A DNA stretch of 64,000 nt from Exiguobacterium sp. Leaf196. GTDB taxonomy: Bacteria; Bacillota; Bacilli; Exiguobacteriales; Exiguobacteriaceae. The stretch covers positions 558,001 through 622,000 of the forward strand of contig NZ_LMPV01000006.1 in NCBI RefSeq assembly GCF_001423965.1. The letters run 5' to 3'. A program made the position numbers and the translations under genes. Positions 8,859 through 16,950 of this stretch are shown here, in pieces (position 1 is the stretch's first letter; each line of letters begins with the position of its first letter). The notes beneath the pieces are model-generated. The model searched no databases. It saw only the letters and a program-made list of their open reading frames with translations, and had not been told where the DNA came from.

Positions 8859-9395
8859 TTATTTCTTATGATTCACATCAGATTGTGGGTCATTGTCTTC
8901 CTCTTGCTCTTCCGCTAACTGTTCCCGTAGCTCTGAAAGATCAACGACCGTTTCCGTATCGATTTCTTCTGCCACGGATGCGCCATCGACTTCGTCCCCA
9001 ATTTCACGCTCGATGTCACGTACAAGCTGTTCTGCTTCTGCGAGAGCTGCATCGATACTTGCCTGATCCTTCTCAAAACCAGCGTATTGTGCCGCTTCTT
9101 GAACCGTCGAATTATTCTTCGCTTTTTCAATGACAGGTGCTGCTTTGTCTTTTGCCAGTTGAATCCATTCTCCTACGAGTGGTTCTGCTTTTTCGCGAAC
9201 AACTTGCGTCTGTTCTGTCAAACGTTGACGTGCAGGAGCCGTACGCTCGTCGATTAAGTCGCGCATCTCACGACCTGATTTCGGACTAGAAAGGAGAGCT
9301 GCCGCGGCACCAATCAATCCACCAACGATGATTCCCGCGAGGAAACCTCCTCCTTTAGAAGAATCTTGTGTTTGATATGGGTGTTGTTTCGTCAT
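8859..9395 (-). CDS. ytxH: YtxH-family stress protein
   Basis: YtxH-like protein of 178 residues: a Gly/Ala-rich hydrophobic segment near the N-terminus (about 17-37, GFLAGIIVGGLIGAAAALL) with the family signature LLSSPKSGREMR directly after it, then a charged helical region and an acidic tail. Probably membrane-anchored; molecular role unknown. In B. subtilis ytxG-ytxH-ytxJ form a sigma-B/sigma-H stress operon; here ytxJ is missing. The start overlaps the ytxG stop (ATGA, 9392-9395). Confidence 0.85.
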   Translation of the reverse strand: MTKQHPYQTQDSSKGGGFLAGIIVGGLIGAAAALLSSPKSGREMRDLIDERTAPARQRLTEQTQVVREKAEPLVGEWIQLAKDKAAPVIEKAKNNSTVQEAAQYAGFEKDQASIDAALAEAEQLVRDIEREIGDEVDGASVAEEIDTETVVDLSELREQLAEEQEEDNDPQSDVNHKK

Positions 9396-9961
9396 GATTT
9401 ACGATCTCCTTTCAACTCATCTGGAATGCTTTCGACGTCCGGGACGGATACGACTTCCGGTGTAACCGGTGTCTCTGCTTTTTTCCGGAATCGACGACGT
9501 GGTTTTTTCTCGACTGTCGTCGTTGCTGTCGTATGATTTGAAACTGTTGTTTCTGCCGGTTTATTTTTTTTGAATAATTCTACAGCGACTGAGCCCCAAC
9601 GGACTGCTTGTGCAATCTGGTCTTTATTCGTATCTGCCGCACCAGCGACCGTATCGGATACCGTCCGGACAGAATCTGTTACTTTATTCAAGGACGTACC
9701 AAGCTCTTCGATCGAGTTTGCAACAGGTGCAAGCAACTCGGTTTTTTCTTCAATCGTATCGACAAGACGATTCGTCTTATGTAACAACGCTGTCGTCTCC
9801 ATCATGATACCGTCCAATTGACGTTCAAGTCCTGCTGTCGTGTTGGCTACATTGTTCAGCGTCTTACTTGCAGCACTTAGTACACGGGCAAGGAAAATGA
9901 CGAGTACTACGAATGCGATCGCAGCGACTAATCCGGCGATTCCGCCTAATGTGATTTCCAT
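9392..9961 (-). CDS. ytxG: YtxG-like DUF948 membrane protein
   Basis: DUF948 protein of 189 residues, with one N-terminal transmembrane helix (about 4-28) followed by a long amphipathic/coiled-coil-like region (NNVANTTAGLERQLDGIM) and a basic C-terminal part. The ATG at 9961 has GGAGG 8 nt upstream; an in-frame TTG 15 nt earlier overlaps that ribosome site and is unlikely. First gene of ytxGH, with a sigma-B-like promoter candidate at 10044-10069. Function unknown. Confidence 0.83.
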   Translation of the reverse strand: MEITLGGIAGLVAAIAFVVLVIFLARVLSAASKTLNNVANTTAGLERQLDGIMMETTALLHKTNRLVDTIEEKTELLAPVANSIEELGTSLNKVTDSVRTVSDTVAGAADTNKDQIAQAVRWGSVAVELFKKNKPAETTVSNHTTATTTVEKKPRRRFRKKAETPVTPEVVSVPDVESIPDELKGDRKS

Positions 9962-10043
9962 GGTTCTTGCCTCCAATTTTTTGCGTAGTCTTTTGTTGTT
10001 AGTTCGACATGTAGCAAGTCGTTCCTGCTACTCCAAATGGTTT

Positions 10044-10069
10044 ATTTCCGTTACAATGATAATTGAAAC
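10044..10069 (-). promoter_or_regulatory. Possible sigma-B-like promoter of ytxGH
   Basis: Minus strand GTTTCA (10064-10069), 14-bp spacer, GGAAAT (10044-10049), compared with the sigma-B consensus GTTTAA-N12-15-GGGTAT. Plausible because ytxG is sigma-B controlled in B. subtilis; the -10 matches only 4 of 6. Confidence 0.35.
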
Positions 10070-10099
10070 CTACATCATCCATTTCGAGGGGGAAATTTC

Positions 10100-11212
10100 A
10101 TGCGTGACCCACGTCTTACTCAACTGGCAACGAATCTGATCAACTATTCGGTTGCCCTTGAACCTGGTGAAAAAGTATTGATTGAAAATTTCGGTATCGA
10201 ACGTGAACTAGTCGAAGCACTCGTAGAAGCTGCCTACGCGGCTGGCGGTCATCCGTTCGTCTTACTTAAGGATAATCGTATCCTACGAAAATTATACCGA
10301 AATGCTTCAGAAGAGCAACTCCAATTGATGGCAGACATCGAACGTAAGCAGATGCAGGCGATGGATGCATACATCGGATTACGAGCTGGTGATAACATCA
10401 ATGAACTATCGGATGTACCAGCTGAACAAATGAAACTGTACGGTCAAACGATTGGTAAGATGCATACACAGGATCGCGTCAAAGGAACGAAATGGGTCGT
10501 CCTTCGCTTCCCGACAGCATCGATGGCTCAACTTGCCAATCAATCGACAGAAGCATTCGAAGACTTTTACTTCGATGTCTGTACGCTTGATTACGAAAAA
10601 ATGGGACAAGCGATGGAACCGCTCGTCGATTTGATGAACCGGACGGATCGTGTTCGTCTCGTCGGACCAGGAACGGACCTTTCGTTCTCGATCAAAGACA
10701 TCCCAGCAATCAAATGTGCCGGAAATGCCAATATTCCGGACGGTGAAGTCTTTACGGCACCCGTTAAAGATTCCGTCAACGGTGTCATCTCATATAACAC
10801 ACCATCTCCGTATCAAGGATTCACGTTTGAAAACGTCAAACTGACGTTCAAAGACGGTAAAATTGTCGAAGCGACGGCGAACGATACGGATCGTATCAAC
10901 CAAGTCTTCGATACAGATGCGGGTTCTCGTTTCGTCGGTGAATTTGCGATTGGCGTCAATCCCTTTATCCAGCATCCAATGAAAGATATTCTGTTCGATG
11001 AGAAAATCGATGGCAGCTTCCACTTCACGCCGGGTCAAGCTTACGAAGAAGCCTACAACGGTAATGATTCATCCGTTCACTGGGATCTCGTCAACATCCA
11101 ACGCCCTGATTACGGTGGTGGGGAGATCTGGTTTGACGACGTATTGATCCGTAAAGACGGTCGTTTCGTCCTTCCTGAACTCGAAGTCCTCAATCCTGAA
11201 AACCTGAAATAA
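10100..11212 (+). CDS. ampS: M29-family metalloaminopeptidase (AmpS/PepS-like)
   Basis: Aminopeptidase of the M29 (thermophilic aminopeptidase) family, cytosolic peptide turnover. 370 residues, about 40 shorter than B. subtilis AmpS. The family's metal and catalytic positions are visible in the C-terminal half: Glu in IPDGEVFTAP, Glu in GSRFVGEFAIG, His in GSFHFTPGQAY, and His-Asp in SSVHWDL. Very strong ribosome site (GAGGGGG) before the ATG. It is a single plus-strand gene inside a minus-strand block, ending in a shared terminator with dps. Confidence 0.92.
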   Translation: MRDPRLTQLATNLINYSVALEPGEKVLIENFGIERELVEALVEAAYAAGGHPFVLLKDNRILRKLYRNASEEQLQLMADIERKQMQAMDAYIGLRAGDNINELSDVPAEQMKLYGQTIGKMHTQDRVKGTKWVVLRFPTASMAQLANQSTEAFEDFYFDVCTLDYEKMGQAMEPLVDLMNRTDRVRLVGPGTDLSFSIKDIPAIKCAGNANIPDGEVFTAPVKDSVNGVISYNTPSPYQGFTFENVKLTFKDGKIVEATANDTDRINQVFDTDAGSRFVGEFAIGVNPFIQHPMKDILFDEKIDGSFHFTPGQAYEEAYNGNDSSVHWDLVNIQRPDYGGGEIWFDDVLIRKDGRFVLPELEVLNPENLK

Positions 11213-11218
11213 GAAAAA

Positions 11219-11258
11219 GCGGATGGCTCGTCCTTCATAGGACAGGGGCATCCGTTTT
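11219..11258. terminator. Bidirectional terminator (ampS / dps)
   Basis: CGGATG/CATCCG outer arms and GTCC/GGAC inner arms with an internal loop (11220-11254), T run on the plus side and A run on the other. Confidence 0.75.
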
Positions 11259-11265
11259 CTATATC

Positions 11266-11706
11266 TTATTTTTTCAATGTCGCACGAAGCATCCAAATTT
11301 GTTTTTCGATTTCCTTCGCTTGACCAAGCAGATCATCTTCCACTGTTACGTCTTGTGCCTCAAGATGTTCAATCGCATCAAGCATCTCTTTTCGGACTTG
11401 TTGGAAGTCTTTAATGACCGAATCGATCATCTCATCTGCTGACAAACCTGATTTTGCTTCTTCGAGTGTCGTTTGTTCTAAATATTCTTTTAGCGTCGCT
11501 GAAGGTGTCCCGTTATTCATCAAGAGACGTTCCGCAACGACATCATACTGCTCAGACACCCATGTATAGAGTTCTTCAAGCTTCTCGTGAAGCGTCAAGA
11601 AGTCTGGACCTTTAATATACCAATGGTAGTTATGGAGCTTAACGAATAGGACCCCATAGTTTGCGACCTGTTGATTCAAAGCTGATTTTGCATGATTACT
11701 GATCAT
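11266..11706 (-). CDS. dps: Dps-family ferritin-like DNA protection protein
   Basis: Dps/MrgA mini-ferritin that oxidises and stores iron and shields DNA in stress. 146 residues, four-helix bundle. The inter-subunit ferroxidase residues are visible: His and Trp in LHNYHWYIKG, then the conserved acidic positions in LHEKLEELY and DVVAERLL. ATG after AAGGGGA. Monocistronic, with a sigma-B-like promoter within a perfect inverted repeat at 11741-11767. No PerR box was seen, so it resembles the sigma-B-dependent Dps rather than peroxide-inducible MrgA. Confidence 0.94.
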   Translation of the reverse strand: MISNHAKSALNQQVANYGVLFVKLHNYHWYIKGPDFLTLHEKLEELYTWVSEQYDVVAERLLMNNGTPSATLKEYLEQTTLEEAKSGLSADEMIDSVIKDFQQVRKEMLDAIEHLEAQDVTVEDDLLGQAKEIEKQIWMLRATLKK

Positions 11707-11740
11707 CTGATATTCCCCTTTCCTGATGTTCTAATTCATC

Positions 11741-11767
11741 TTTATCCTTAAATAACAAAGGATAAAC
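11741..11767 (-). promoter_or_regulatory. sigma-B-like dps promoter inside a 9-bp inverted repeat
   Basis: Minus strand GTTTAT (11762-11767), 14-bp spacer, GGATAA (11742-11747). The same stretch is an exact inverted repeat, TTTATCCTT (11741-11749) with AAGGATAAA (11758-11766). It lacks a T run and so is not a terminator of the upstream gene. Confidence 0.55.
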
Positions 11768-11788
11768 ATCATTTTCAGGAAGATTGGA

Positions 11789-12304
11789 TTATCGCGGACG
11801 TTTTAATCCCTTTAGCATATATCCGCCTTTGAAGTCGACGGAATCGAAGGCAACGAGAAATGCTTTCGGTTCATACTCCTCGACGAGGTTACGGAGCACT
11901 TTCATACGTGTTCGTGCCGCAAGGACATCTAATCGGTAACGAACACCGTCTCGACCTTGTCCTTGATAATGCGTCACACCGAAACCATTATCACGGATGA
12001 CTTGAATGAGTTCTGCCGGAAATTCTTGTGTGTGTACTTGGATCATATTGTAACCGATGGCTAGTTTTCGTTCGACATATCCACCAATGAGTATACCAAG
12101 TCCGAATCCGAGTGCATAAACGACCATACCAAGTGTCGTTAAGTCTTGGAACACGATTCCTAGTGCAAAAATGTAAATCAATGTTTCGACCGTCCCAAAG
12201 AGTCCGGCAATGACGGTCCGTCCTTTAACAAGCATGATCGTCCGCAATGTCAAAACAGGAACGTAAATCAACTGGAGCAATAAGATGAGTAAAATCTGTC
12301 CCAT
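11789..12304 (-). CDS. UPF0316 (DUF2179/YebE-like) membrane protein
   Basis: 171 residues: three N-terminal transmembrane helices (about 2-25, 30-53, 57-78) followed by a soluble ferredoxin-like DUF2179 domain (about 88-160, containing GFGVTHYQGQGRDGVRYRLDVL). The architecture and the GQGRDG motif match the UPF0316 family, whose function is unknown; ligand sensing at the membrane has been guessed because related YitT-type domains share the fold. ATG preceded by GAGAGGAAAG. It stands alone between dps and the murC terminator. Confidence 0.85.
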   Translation of the reverse strand: MGQILLILLLQLIYVPVLTLRTIMLVKGRTVIAGLFGTVETLIYIFALGIVFQDLTTLGMVVYALGFGLGILIGGYVERKLAIGYNMIQVHTQEFPAELIQVIRDNGFGVTHYQGQGRDGVRYRLDVLAARTRMKVLRNLVEEYEPKAFLVAFDSVDFKGGYMLKGLKRPR

Positions 12305-12431
12305 GGTGTCTTTCCTCTCTATAATAACTTCAACACATACACACTATTTCAAACTTTATTTCAAGATGCAATCCTATTTTAGATTTTCCCTATCAGTTTT
12401 TTGATTTTACTATCACAATTCAAATTTACGA

Positions 12432-12465
12432 CAAAAAAATGCCACTCTAATCGAGTGACACTTTT
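12432..12465 (-). terminator. murC terminator
   Basis: Minus-strand stem TGTCACTC/GAGTGGCA (one G-U pair) with a 5-nt loop, followed by seven T residues. Confidence 0.88.
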
Positions 12466-12474
12466 GGTTCTCAC

Positions 12475-13770
12475 TTATTTTACACTTTGATATTGATGCT
12501 GATACGTTTGAATGTCGCCCGCTCCCATGAATAGAAGCACAGCATTTTCATGCTGACGTAGGACAGAAACGTTGTCGCGCGTCAGAATAGAAGCTTGCGG
12601 AATTTTCTCCTGCAAATCTTCGACTCGAACTTGCCCTTCCTGCTCACGTGCTGAACCAAAGATTTCACATAGATATGTCGCATCTGCTTCACGTAAAGAT
12701 GTCGCAAAATCATCCATGAATGATTTCAAGCGTGTGTACGTATGCGGTTGGAAAATCGCGATGACTTCACGATCCGGATATTTCTTCCGTGCCGACTCGA
12801 TCGTTGCGCTGATCTCTTTTGGATGGTGTGCGTAGTCGTCTACTAAGATTTGTGTGCCAAATTCTGACTCACTGAAGCGGCGTTTCACTCCACCGAATGT
12901 TGCTAAACGTTCAGCAACGTCTTCTTTACTCAATCCTTCGTACTGACAGATCGCAATGACAGATAATGCATTCAAGACATGATGACGACCGAATCCTGGA
13001 ATCAGGAACGTGCCATAGAAATCATCACGTAAATAGACATCAAACGATGTGCCGTCTGGCGTTGATGTCGCATTTTCAGCTCGGAAATCATTGTTTTCTC
13101 CGAATCCATAATAAAGAACAGGTACATTCGCTTGAATGTTTTGAAGATGTTCGTCATCTCCACAAGCAACGATTGCTTGCTTGACCTGCATCGCCATCTC
13201 TTGAAAAGCCGAAACGACATCATCGATTCCCGTGAAATAATCCGAATGATCGAAGTCGATGTTCGTCATGATAGCGTAATCCGGCTTGTAATATAAGAAG
13301 TGACGTTTGTATTCACATGCCTCGAAGACGAATGCCTTCGCATCTTCTACTCCTGCCCCTGTTCCGTCTCCGATCAAGAAGGCCGTCGGTGTAATACCGC
13401 TCAAGACGTGTGAAAGCAAACCTGTCGTCGACGTTTTTCCGTGTGAGCCTGTAATGGCGACCGAACGATATTCATTTGCTAAGTGTCCTAAGAAATCGTA
13501 ATAATGATGGATCGTTAAACCAAGTTCATTTGCCCGTGCGATTTCTGGATGATCATCTCCAAAGGCATTCCCCTGGATGATGACATAATCTTCTTTGATG
13601 TTATCCGCATTGAACGGGAAAAATGGAATTCCCTTAGCCCGTAACGCGTCTTCAGTAAAAATGTGCTTTTCGATGTCTGAACCTTGTACCTCATGATTCA
13701 TCTCATGTAGTACTTGGGCGAGCGCACTCATCCCTGTTCCTTTGATTCCAACAAAATGATACTTTGTCAT
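12475..13770 (-). CDS. murC: UDP-N-acetylmuramate--L-alanine ligase MurC
   Basis: Cytoplasmic Mur ligase adding L-Ala to UDP-MurNAc in peptidoglycan precursor synthesis. 431 residues, all three domains present: the UDP-binding N-terminus ([16 protein letters not shown]), central ATPase with P-loop [11 protein letters not shown] (about 107-117) and the C-terminal domain ([20 protein letters not shown]). The start at 13770 was chosen because GGAGGG lies 7 nt upstream; an in-frame codon 15 nt earlier lacks this spacing. Same position as in B. subtilis relative to ytxGH and the sftA locus. Confidence 0.97.
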   Translation of the reverse strand: MTKYHFVGIKGTGMSALAQVLHEMNHEVQGSDIEKHIFTEDALRAKGIPFFPFNADNIKEDYVIIQGNAFGDDHPEIARANELGLTIHHYYDFLGHLANEYRSVAITGSHGKTSTTGLLSHVLSGITPTAFLIGDGTGAGVEDAKAFVFEACEYKRHFLYYKPDYAIMTNIDFDHSDYFTGIDDVVSAFQEMAMQVKQAIVACGDDEHLQNIQANVPVLYYGFGENNDFRAENATSTPDGTSFDVYLRDDFYGTFLIPGFGRHHVLNALSVIAICQYEGLSKEDVAERLATFGGVKRRFSESEFGTQILVDDYAHHPKEISATIESARKKYPDREVIAIFQPHTYTRLKSFMDDFATSLREADATYLCEIFGSAREQEGQVRVEDLQEKIPQASILTRDNVSVLRQHENAVLLFMGAGDIQTYQHQYQSVK

Positions 13771-13832
13771 ATAAAAGCCCTCCAATTCACGTTCCGGTCC
13801 GTACCATCGGGCTCGGGTACAAAACCTGTACC

Positions 13833-13841
13833 ATTATAGCA
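13833..13841 (-). promoter_or_regulatory. Extended -10 promoter of murC
   Basis: Minus strand TGCTATAAT, a TGnTATAAT extended -10, about 65 bp upstream of the murC start; the -35 is weak. Confidence 0.5.
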
Positions 13842-13848
13842 AACCGAT

Positions 13849-14586
13849 TTATTTTTTACCATGTAAATTATTTTGCTCTCGACGCGCACGATACATCGCC
13901 ATCAAGTCTTTTGTCGTCATAACGACATTGACAGGCGGTCCAACCGGCTTTTTCACTTCCGACTGAACGGGTGCTACTGCTTCCGCTTCAGCAACAGATG
14001 GATCCAAAATCGAAGTGACTTCTTCCGATTGTTGCTTCTCTGCTTCTTGATCATCAAGAAGTGCCTCGCTCGATGTATCCATCGGAACAGTTTGCTCTTC
14101 TACGGTTTCACGTGTAGAAGGCGCTTCACTTACCCGCTCTTTTACAACCGTTTCTTCTGTTTCAGGTACGGTCGGCAATTCGACTTCGCTTACGTGATCT
14201 TGATTGGCTTCAGGTTCCGGTACAAGTAATTCAACGTCCGTCACCGGTACAAAGCCAGCATCTGCTTCTGCATTGTCTAAGACAACTTCTTCCGGCGCAA
14301 CAGCCTCCTGCTCCGTCAAAGTAACCTCATCAGTAATTCCCTGTTCATCTGCATCTGAAACCTGTTCAACGGTTTTTGTTTCTTCCGCAGCTTCTACCGT
14401 TTCAGATACAGATTGTTTCGGACGTTGGAATCCATAAATCGGTGAAGGAACATCTGTTAAAACGAAGCGGTCTTCGCGCTCCTCTTTTTTCGGACGCTCT
14501 ACCGGCTTTGTCTCACGTTCCCCCGCAAGCTCTCGACGAATTCGGGCAGCCTGCTCCTTTAGTGACTGTTCATAACGATTACTCAT
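13849..14586 (-). CDS. Acidic low-complexity protein at the sftA locus (possible truncated SftA)
   Basis: Unrecognised protein of 245 residues. A basic, charged N-terminus (about 1-40) leads to VLTDVPSPIYGFQRPK (about 43-58), then about 150 residues dominated by Glu, Val, Thr and Ala, and a short basic end with NVVMTTKDLMAMYRARRE. In B. subtilis this position, between ytpR and murC, holds sftA (ytpT), a FtsK-type DNA translocase. The SPIYGF-like segment and the late NVVM segment resemble, from memory, the linker that precedes the SftA motor, but no Walker motif or FtsK motor follows. It may therefore be a degenerate or specialised SftA remnant. Strong ribosome site (GGAGGGG). Confidence 0.6.
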   Translation of the reverse strand: MSNRYEQSLKEQAARIRRELAGERETKPVERPKKEEREDRFVLTDVPSPIYGFQRPKQSVSETVEAAEETKTVEQVSDADEQGITDEVTLTEQEAVAPEEVVLDNAEADAGFVPVTDVELLVPEPEANQDHVSEVELPTVPETEETVVKERVSEAPSTRETVEEQTVPMDTSSEALLDDQEAEKQQSEEVTSILDPSVAEAEAVAPVQSEVKKPVGPPVNVVMTTKDLMAMYRARREQNNLHGKK

Positions 14587-14607
14587 ACGTTCACCCCTCC
14601 ATCTTGT

Positions 14608-14636
14608 TAAAAAATCGGTCGAATCATCGACCGATT
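14608..14636 (-). terminator. Terminator overlapping the ytpR stop codon
   Basis: Perfect 9-bp stem AATCGGTCG/CGACCGATT (14613-14621 with 14628-14636), 6-nt loop, six T residues on the minus strand. The ytpR stop codon (14624-14626) lies in the loop, so transcripts may end exactly with the gene. Confidence 0.8.
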
Positions 14637-15232
14637 GAGAATGCTTCCCCTACTGCTGATGTATCATCAAGTACAAGAATCCCTTTTTCTTGTGGCGCAT
14701 TGGCAAGTCCGAGCTCACGCGCTGAACAGAGCATACCACTTGACGGTACGCCACGTAATGCTGAAGGACGAATGATTAACCCAGACGGCATGACCGCACC
14801 CGGTTTAGCGACGACGACCTTTTGACCCGCCGCTACATTCGGCGCTCCACAAACGATTTGTAAAGTTCCGTTATCCACCTCTACCTGACAGACCGATAAT
14901 TTGTCAGCATCCGGATGCTTCTCACAAGAAGCAACAAACCCGACAACGAATTTCGGAGAATAGTCAACTTGTTCGAGTGACAATTCGATATCTCGGTTTG
15001 CAAGTTCGTTTTGGATGCGTGCTGCCAATTCTTCCGTCAATTCAACCGGTCCTTGTGACTCGATCGTAAATGTATTCGACGCCTCAAACAAGTTGTAACC
15101 AACAATACGATCACCATGCTTGATTGTTGCTACGTCTCCTTCACGAGTCGCCGTCACTTCCGCACGTGGTGCGTCTTCTAAAATGATCATTAAGACGTCA
15201 CCGACGCCCTCTTTATTATAAAACACATTCAT
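14624..15232 (-). CDS. ytpR: YtpR tRNA-binding-domain protein
   Basis: 202-residue protein with an N-terminal domain of about 90 residues and a C-terminal EMAP/tRNA-binding OB fold like that of PheT ([55 protein letters not shown]). Length matches B. subtilis YtpR (201). The natural RNA partner is unknown. The ATG at 15232 has a GGGAG site about 11 nt upstream, slightly long. It follows ytpQ by 53 bp, the same order ytpP-ytpQ-ytpR as in Bacillus. Confidence 0.9.
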   Translation of the reverse strand: MNVFYNKEGVGDVLMIILEDAPRAEVTATREGDVATIKHGDRIVGYNLFEASNTFTIESQGPVELTEELAARIQNELANRDIELSLEQVDYSPKFVVGFVASCEKHPDADKLSVCQVEVDNGTLQIVCGAPNVAAGQKVVVAKPGAVMPSGLIIRPSALRGVPSSGMLCSARELGLANAPQEKGILVLDDTSAVGEAFSIGR

Positions 15233-15285
15233 TCAATCCATGACTCCCTTCCGTCTTTCTCACAATGCCTATTGTATCAGATTCT

Positions 15286-16083
15286 TTACTCTTTCGGCTG
15301 CTTGTTTTTCGCAAGGACGAAGACCGGCTCAAGATTGCCATCTTCATATAAGAATGGCAATGCCGTAACAGGTACACGACCGTTCGAGAAGAAATCAAAC
15401 ATGAGTTGTTGTAAGACATCATATCCAGCGTCATTGCGGATATCGGCAAAAATCAAGACATCCTGGTGTGGAATACCAACAGCGAATTCCCCTTCGATTC
15501 GCGCCGCGTAATCAGCTAACAATGTCTTGTTCAAGACACGACTCGCCTCATATCCGTCTCCAAGACTCAAGAAATAAAAGATGTTCCCCGCTACTTCATC
15601 TTGTTTAAATGGCGCATCGAGCGATTTCAGGTTAAAACGTGCAGCTTCCGACAGCTGTTCAGCCGTCCATTCTGCAGATGCCAATAACTCCTCGTCAATC
15701 AAACGATATGTCGCCCCTAAATCAAGTGCGTACATGATTTTCGTCTCACCAGTATGTGGTGTGCTGACAAGCGTTTTTCCTTCTTTTGTCGTATCAGCAA
15801 ACGATTTAGCCCGAATGACAGGGAATATTTTCTGTTCTTGTCCAACGAGTGAAATTTGATCCGTTTGTCCGAGTACAGCACGGATGTATTCGATCGTCTC
15901 TTCGACTGCGATGACACCTCTTCGTTTTGCTTTTGCGACGAGCGGGTTCAATCCGACATCAACGCCTGATTTATCATGCTTCCGCTCAATTCGTAACACG
16001 GACTTTTCACGATCGAAATACGTTGTATAACCTTCTTCTTCGAATGTTTGTGTCATCATTCTTCGGATTTGTTGTAGTTCCAC
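15286..16083 (-). CDS. ytpQ: YtpQ (DUF1444, UPF0354)
   Basis: 265-residue DUF1444 protein of unknown function. It starts with GTG after AAAGGATG, giving MELQQIRRMM. No membrane segment or catalytic motif recognised; a conserved-looking core contains FPVIRAKSFADTTKEG and TPHTGETKIMYALDLG. Synteny with ytpP and ytpR supports the identity. A terminator-like hairpin lies between ytpP and this gene, so it may depend on read-through or on a promoter not recognised. Confidence 0.87.
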   Translation of the reverse strand: MELQQIRRMMTQTFEEEGYTTYFDREKSVLRIERKHDKSGVDVGLNPLVAKAKRRGVIAVEETIEYIRAVLGQTDQISLVGQEQKIFPVIRAKSFADTTKEGKTLVSTPHTGETKIMYALDLGATYRLIDEELLASAEWTAEQLSEAARFNLKSLDAPFKQDEVAGNIFYFLSLGDGYEASRVLNKTLLADYAARIEGEFAVGIPHQDVLIFADIRNDAGYDVLQQLMFDFFSNGRVPVTALPFLYEDGNLEPVFVLAKNKQPKE

Positions 16084-16106
16084 TTGATTTCATCCTTTCT
16101 ATCATG

Positions 16107-16133
16107 AAAAAAAGCGAGTCAGCGCTCGCTTTT
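16107..16133 (-). terminator. Terminator between ytpP and ytpQ
   Basis: AAAAGCGAG/CTCGCTTTT stem (16110-16118 with 16125-16133) followed by a T run on the minus strand. Confidence 0.75.
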
Positions 16134-16136
16134 TTC

Positions 16137-16445
16137 TTAAACCGTTTCTAAAAATGCTGTCACTTGTTCTGGTGTCTTCCGCTCTTTGCCGACATAACGC
16201 CCTGTTTCTTCACCATCTCGGAACGCGACAAAGCTTGGAATTCCGAAGATGTCCATTTCCTGGGCAATTTCAATGTGATCGTCGCGATCGACATAGTAAA
16301 ATTCGAACGCGTCAAACGTCTGCTCGATTTCCGGCATGAACGGATCTAAAAAGCGACAATCCGGGCACCAGTTTGCTGAGAATAAAAAGACGGCCTTGCC
16401 TTGTTTTGCTGTATCGAATTCTTGTTTGGATTGTAATGTTTTCAT
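16137..16445 (-). CDS. ytpP: Thioredoxin-like protein YtpP
   Basis: 102-residue thioredoxin fold protein. The redox motif is WCPDC (about 27-31), CxxC with Pro-Asp, followed by the cis-Pro loop FGIPSFVAFRDGE. Likely a general cytosolic disulfide reductant; the B. subtilis homolog is in the same place. AAAGGAGG ribosome site. Confidence 0.92.
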   Translation of the reverse strand: MKTLQSKQEFDTAKQGKAVFLFSANWCPDCRFLDPFMPEIEQTFDAFEFYYVDRDDHIEIAQEMDIFGIPSFVAFRDGEETGRYVGKERKTPEQVTAFLETV

Positions 16446-16571
16446 GATGGTTTCCTCCTTTAATTTCCCTAGAAGTCATTGCCCTCATCATAGCATATTC
16501 AAATGTGACTGTGCGTTTTTGTGCTCGGTTTGCTATACTGCAACTAGAAAACACCTTGAAAGGACTTCACT

Positions 16572-16862
16572 ATGGCAGATCAACCAATCAAACATCCGTT
16601 CGAACGCTTCGTCGGCTTCATCGGCATGACGAGTTGTTTACGTTACGGCTATTCCTTCATTGATTCCGAACGGAGCTTACCCGAAATCTTTTTATATTTA
16701 GTTGTCGGTTTCGCGGTCATCATTCTACTCGAAGCACTCGGAAAACGACTTGCTCGGAAATTACCTGTCGTGCGCATGCGTTACTTGATACCCCTCTATC
16801 TCGTTTATCTTTACATCTTCTTCACGAGTTTTTATTCGAGTTCATTCGGATTCTCTTTATGA
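16572..16862 (+). CDS. Small membrane protein, unknown
   Basis: 96 residues, not recognised. A polar N-terminus is followed by two hydrophobic helices (about 39-57 and 71-95) separated by a basic loop (GKRLARKLPVVRMR), which by the positive-inside rule should face the cytoplasm. AAAGGA precedes the ATG at suitable distance and a TATACT-like -10 lies at about 16533-16538. Monocistronic, with its own terminator, so it is probably expressed; function unknown. Confidence 0.7.
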   Translation: MADQPIKHPFERFVGFIGMTSCLRYGYSFIDSERSLPEIFLYLVVGFAVIILLEALGKRLARKLPVVRMRYLIPLYLVYLYIFFTSFYSSSFGFSL

Positions 16863-16866
16863 AATG

Positions 16867-16946
16867 AAAAAAAGCTGATTCAAAAGGTATGTCCTTGTTT
16901 ATCCACCATTCGGTCAAACAGACACATTCTTTAGAATCAGCTTTTT
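16867..16946. terminator. Long-loop bidirectional terminator
   Basis: 13-bp perfect stem AAAAAGCTGATTC (16869-16881) with GAATCAGCTTTTT (16934-16946) enclosing a 52-nt loop, between convergent genes. The loop is unusually long for an intrinsic terminator. Confidence 0.65.
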
Positions 16947-16950
16947 GTAC

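Noticed and set aside
8759-9133. 124-codon plus-strand frame opposite ytxH
   Set aside because: Antisense shadow of ytxH with implausible composition and no ribosome site.
11741-11766. Terminator for the UPF0316 gene
   Set aside because: The inverted repeat is AT-rich and lacks a T run in the relevant direction; a promoter/operator reading fits better.
11707-11788. PerR box upstream of dps
   Set aside because: No TTATAAT-N-ATTATAA-like sequence; only the sigma-B-like palindrome is present.
15216-15449. 77-codon minus-strand frame between ytpR and ytpQ
   Set aside because: Lies in another frame over the end of ytpQ and has no ribosome site.
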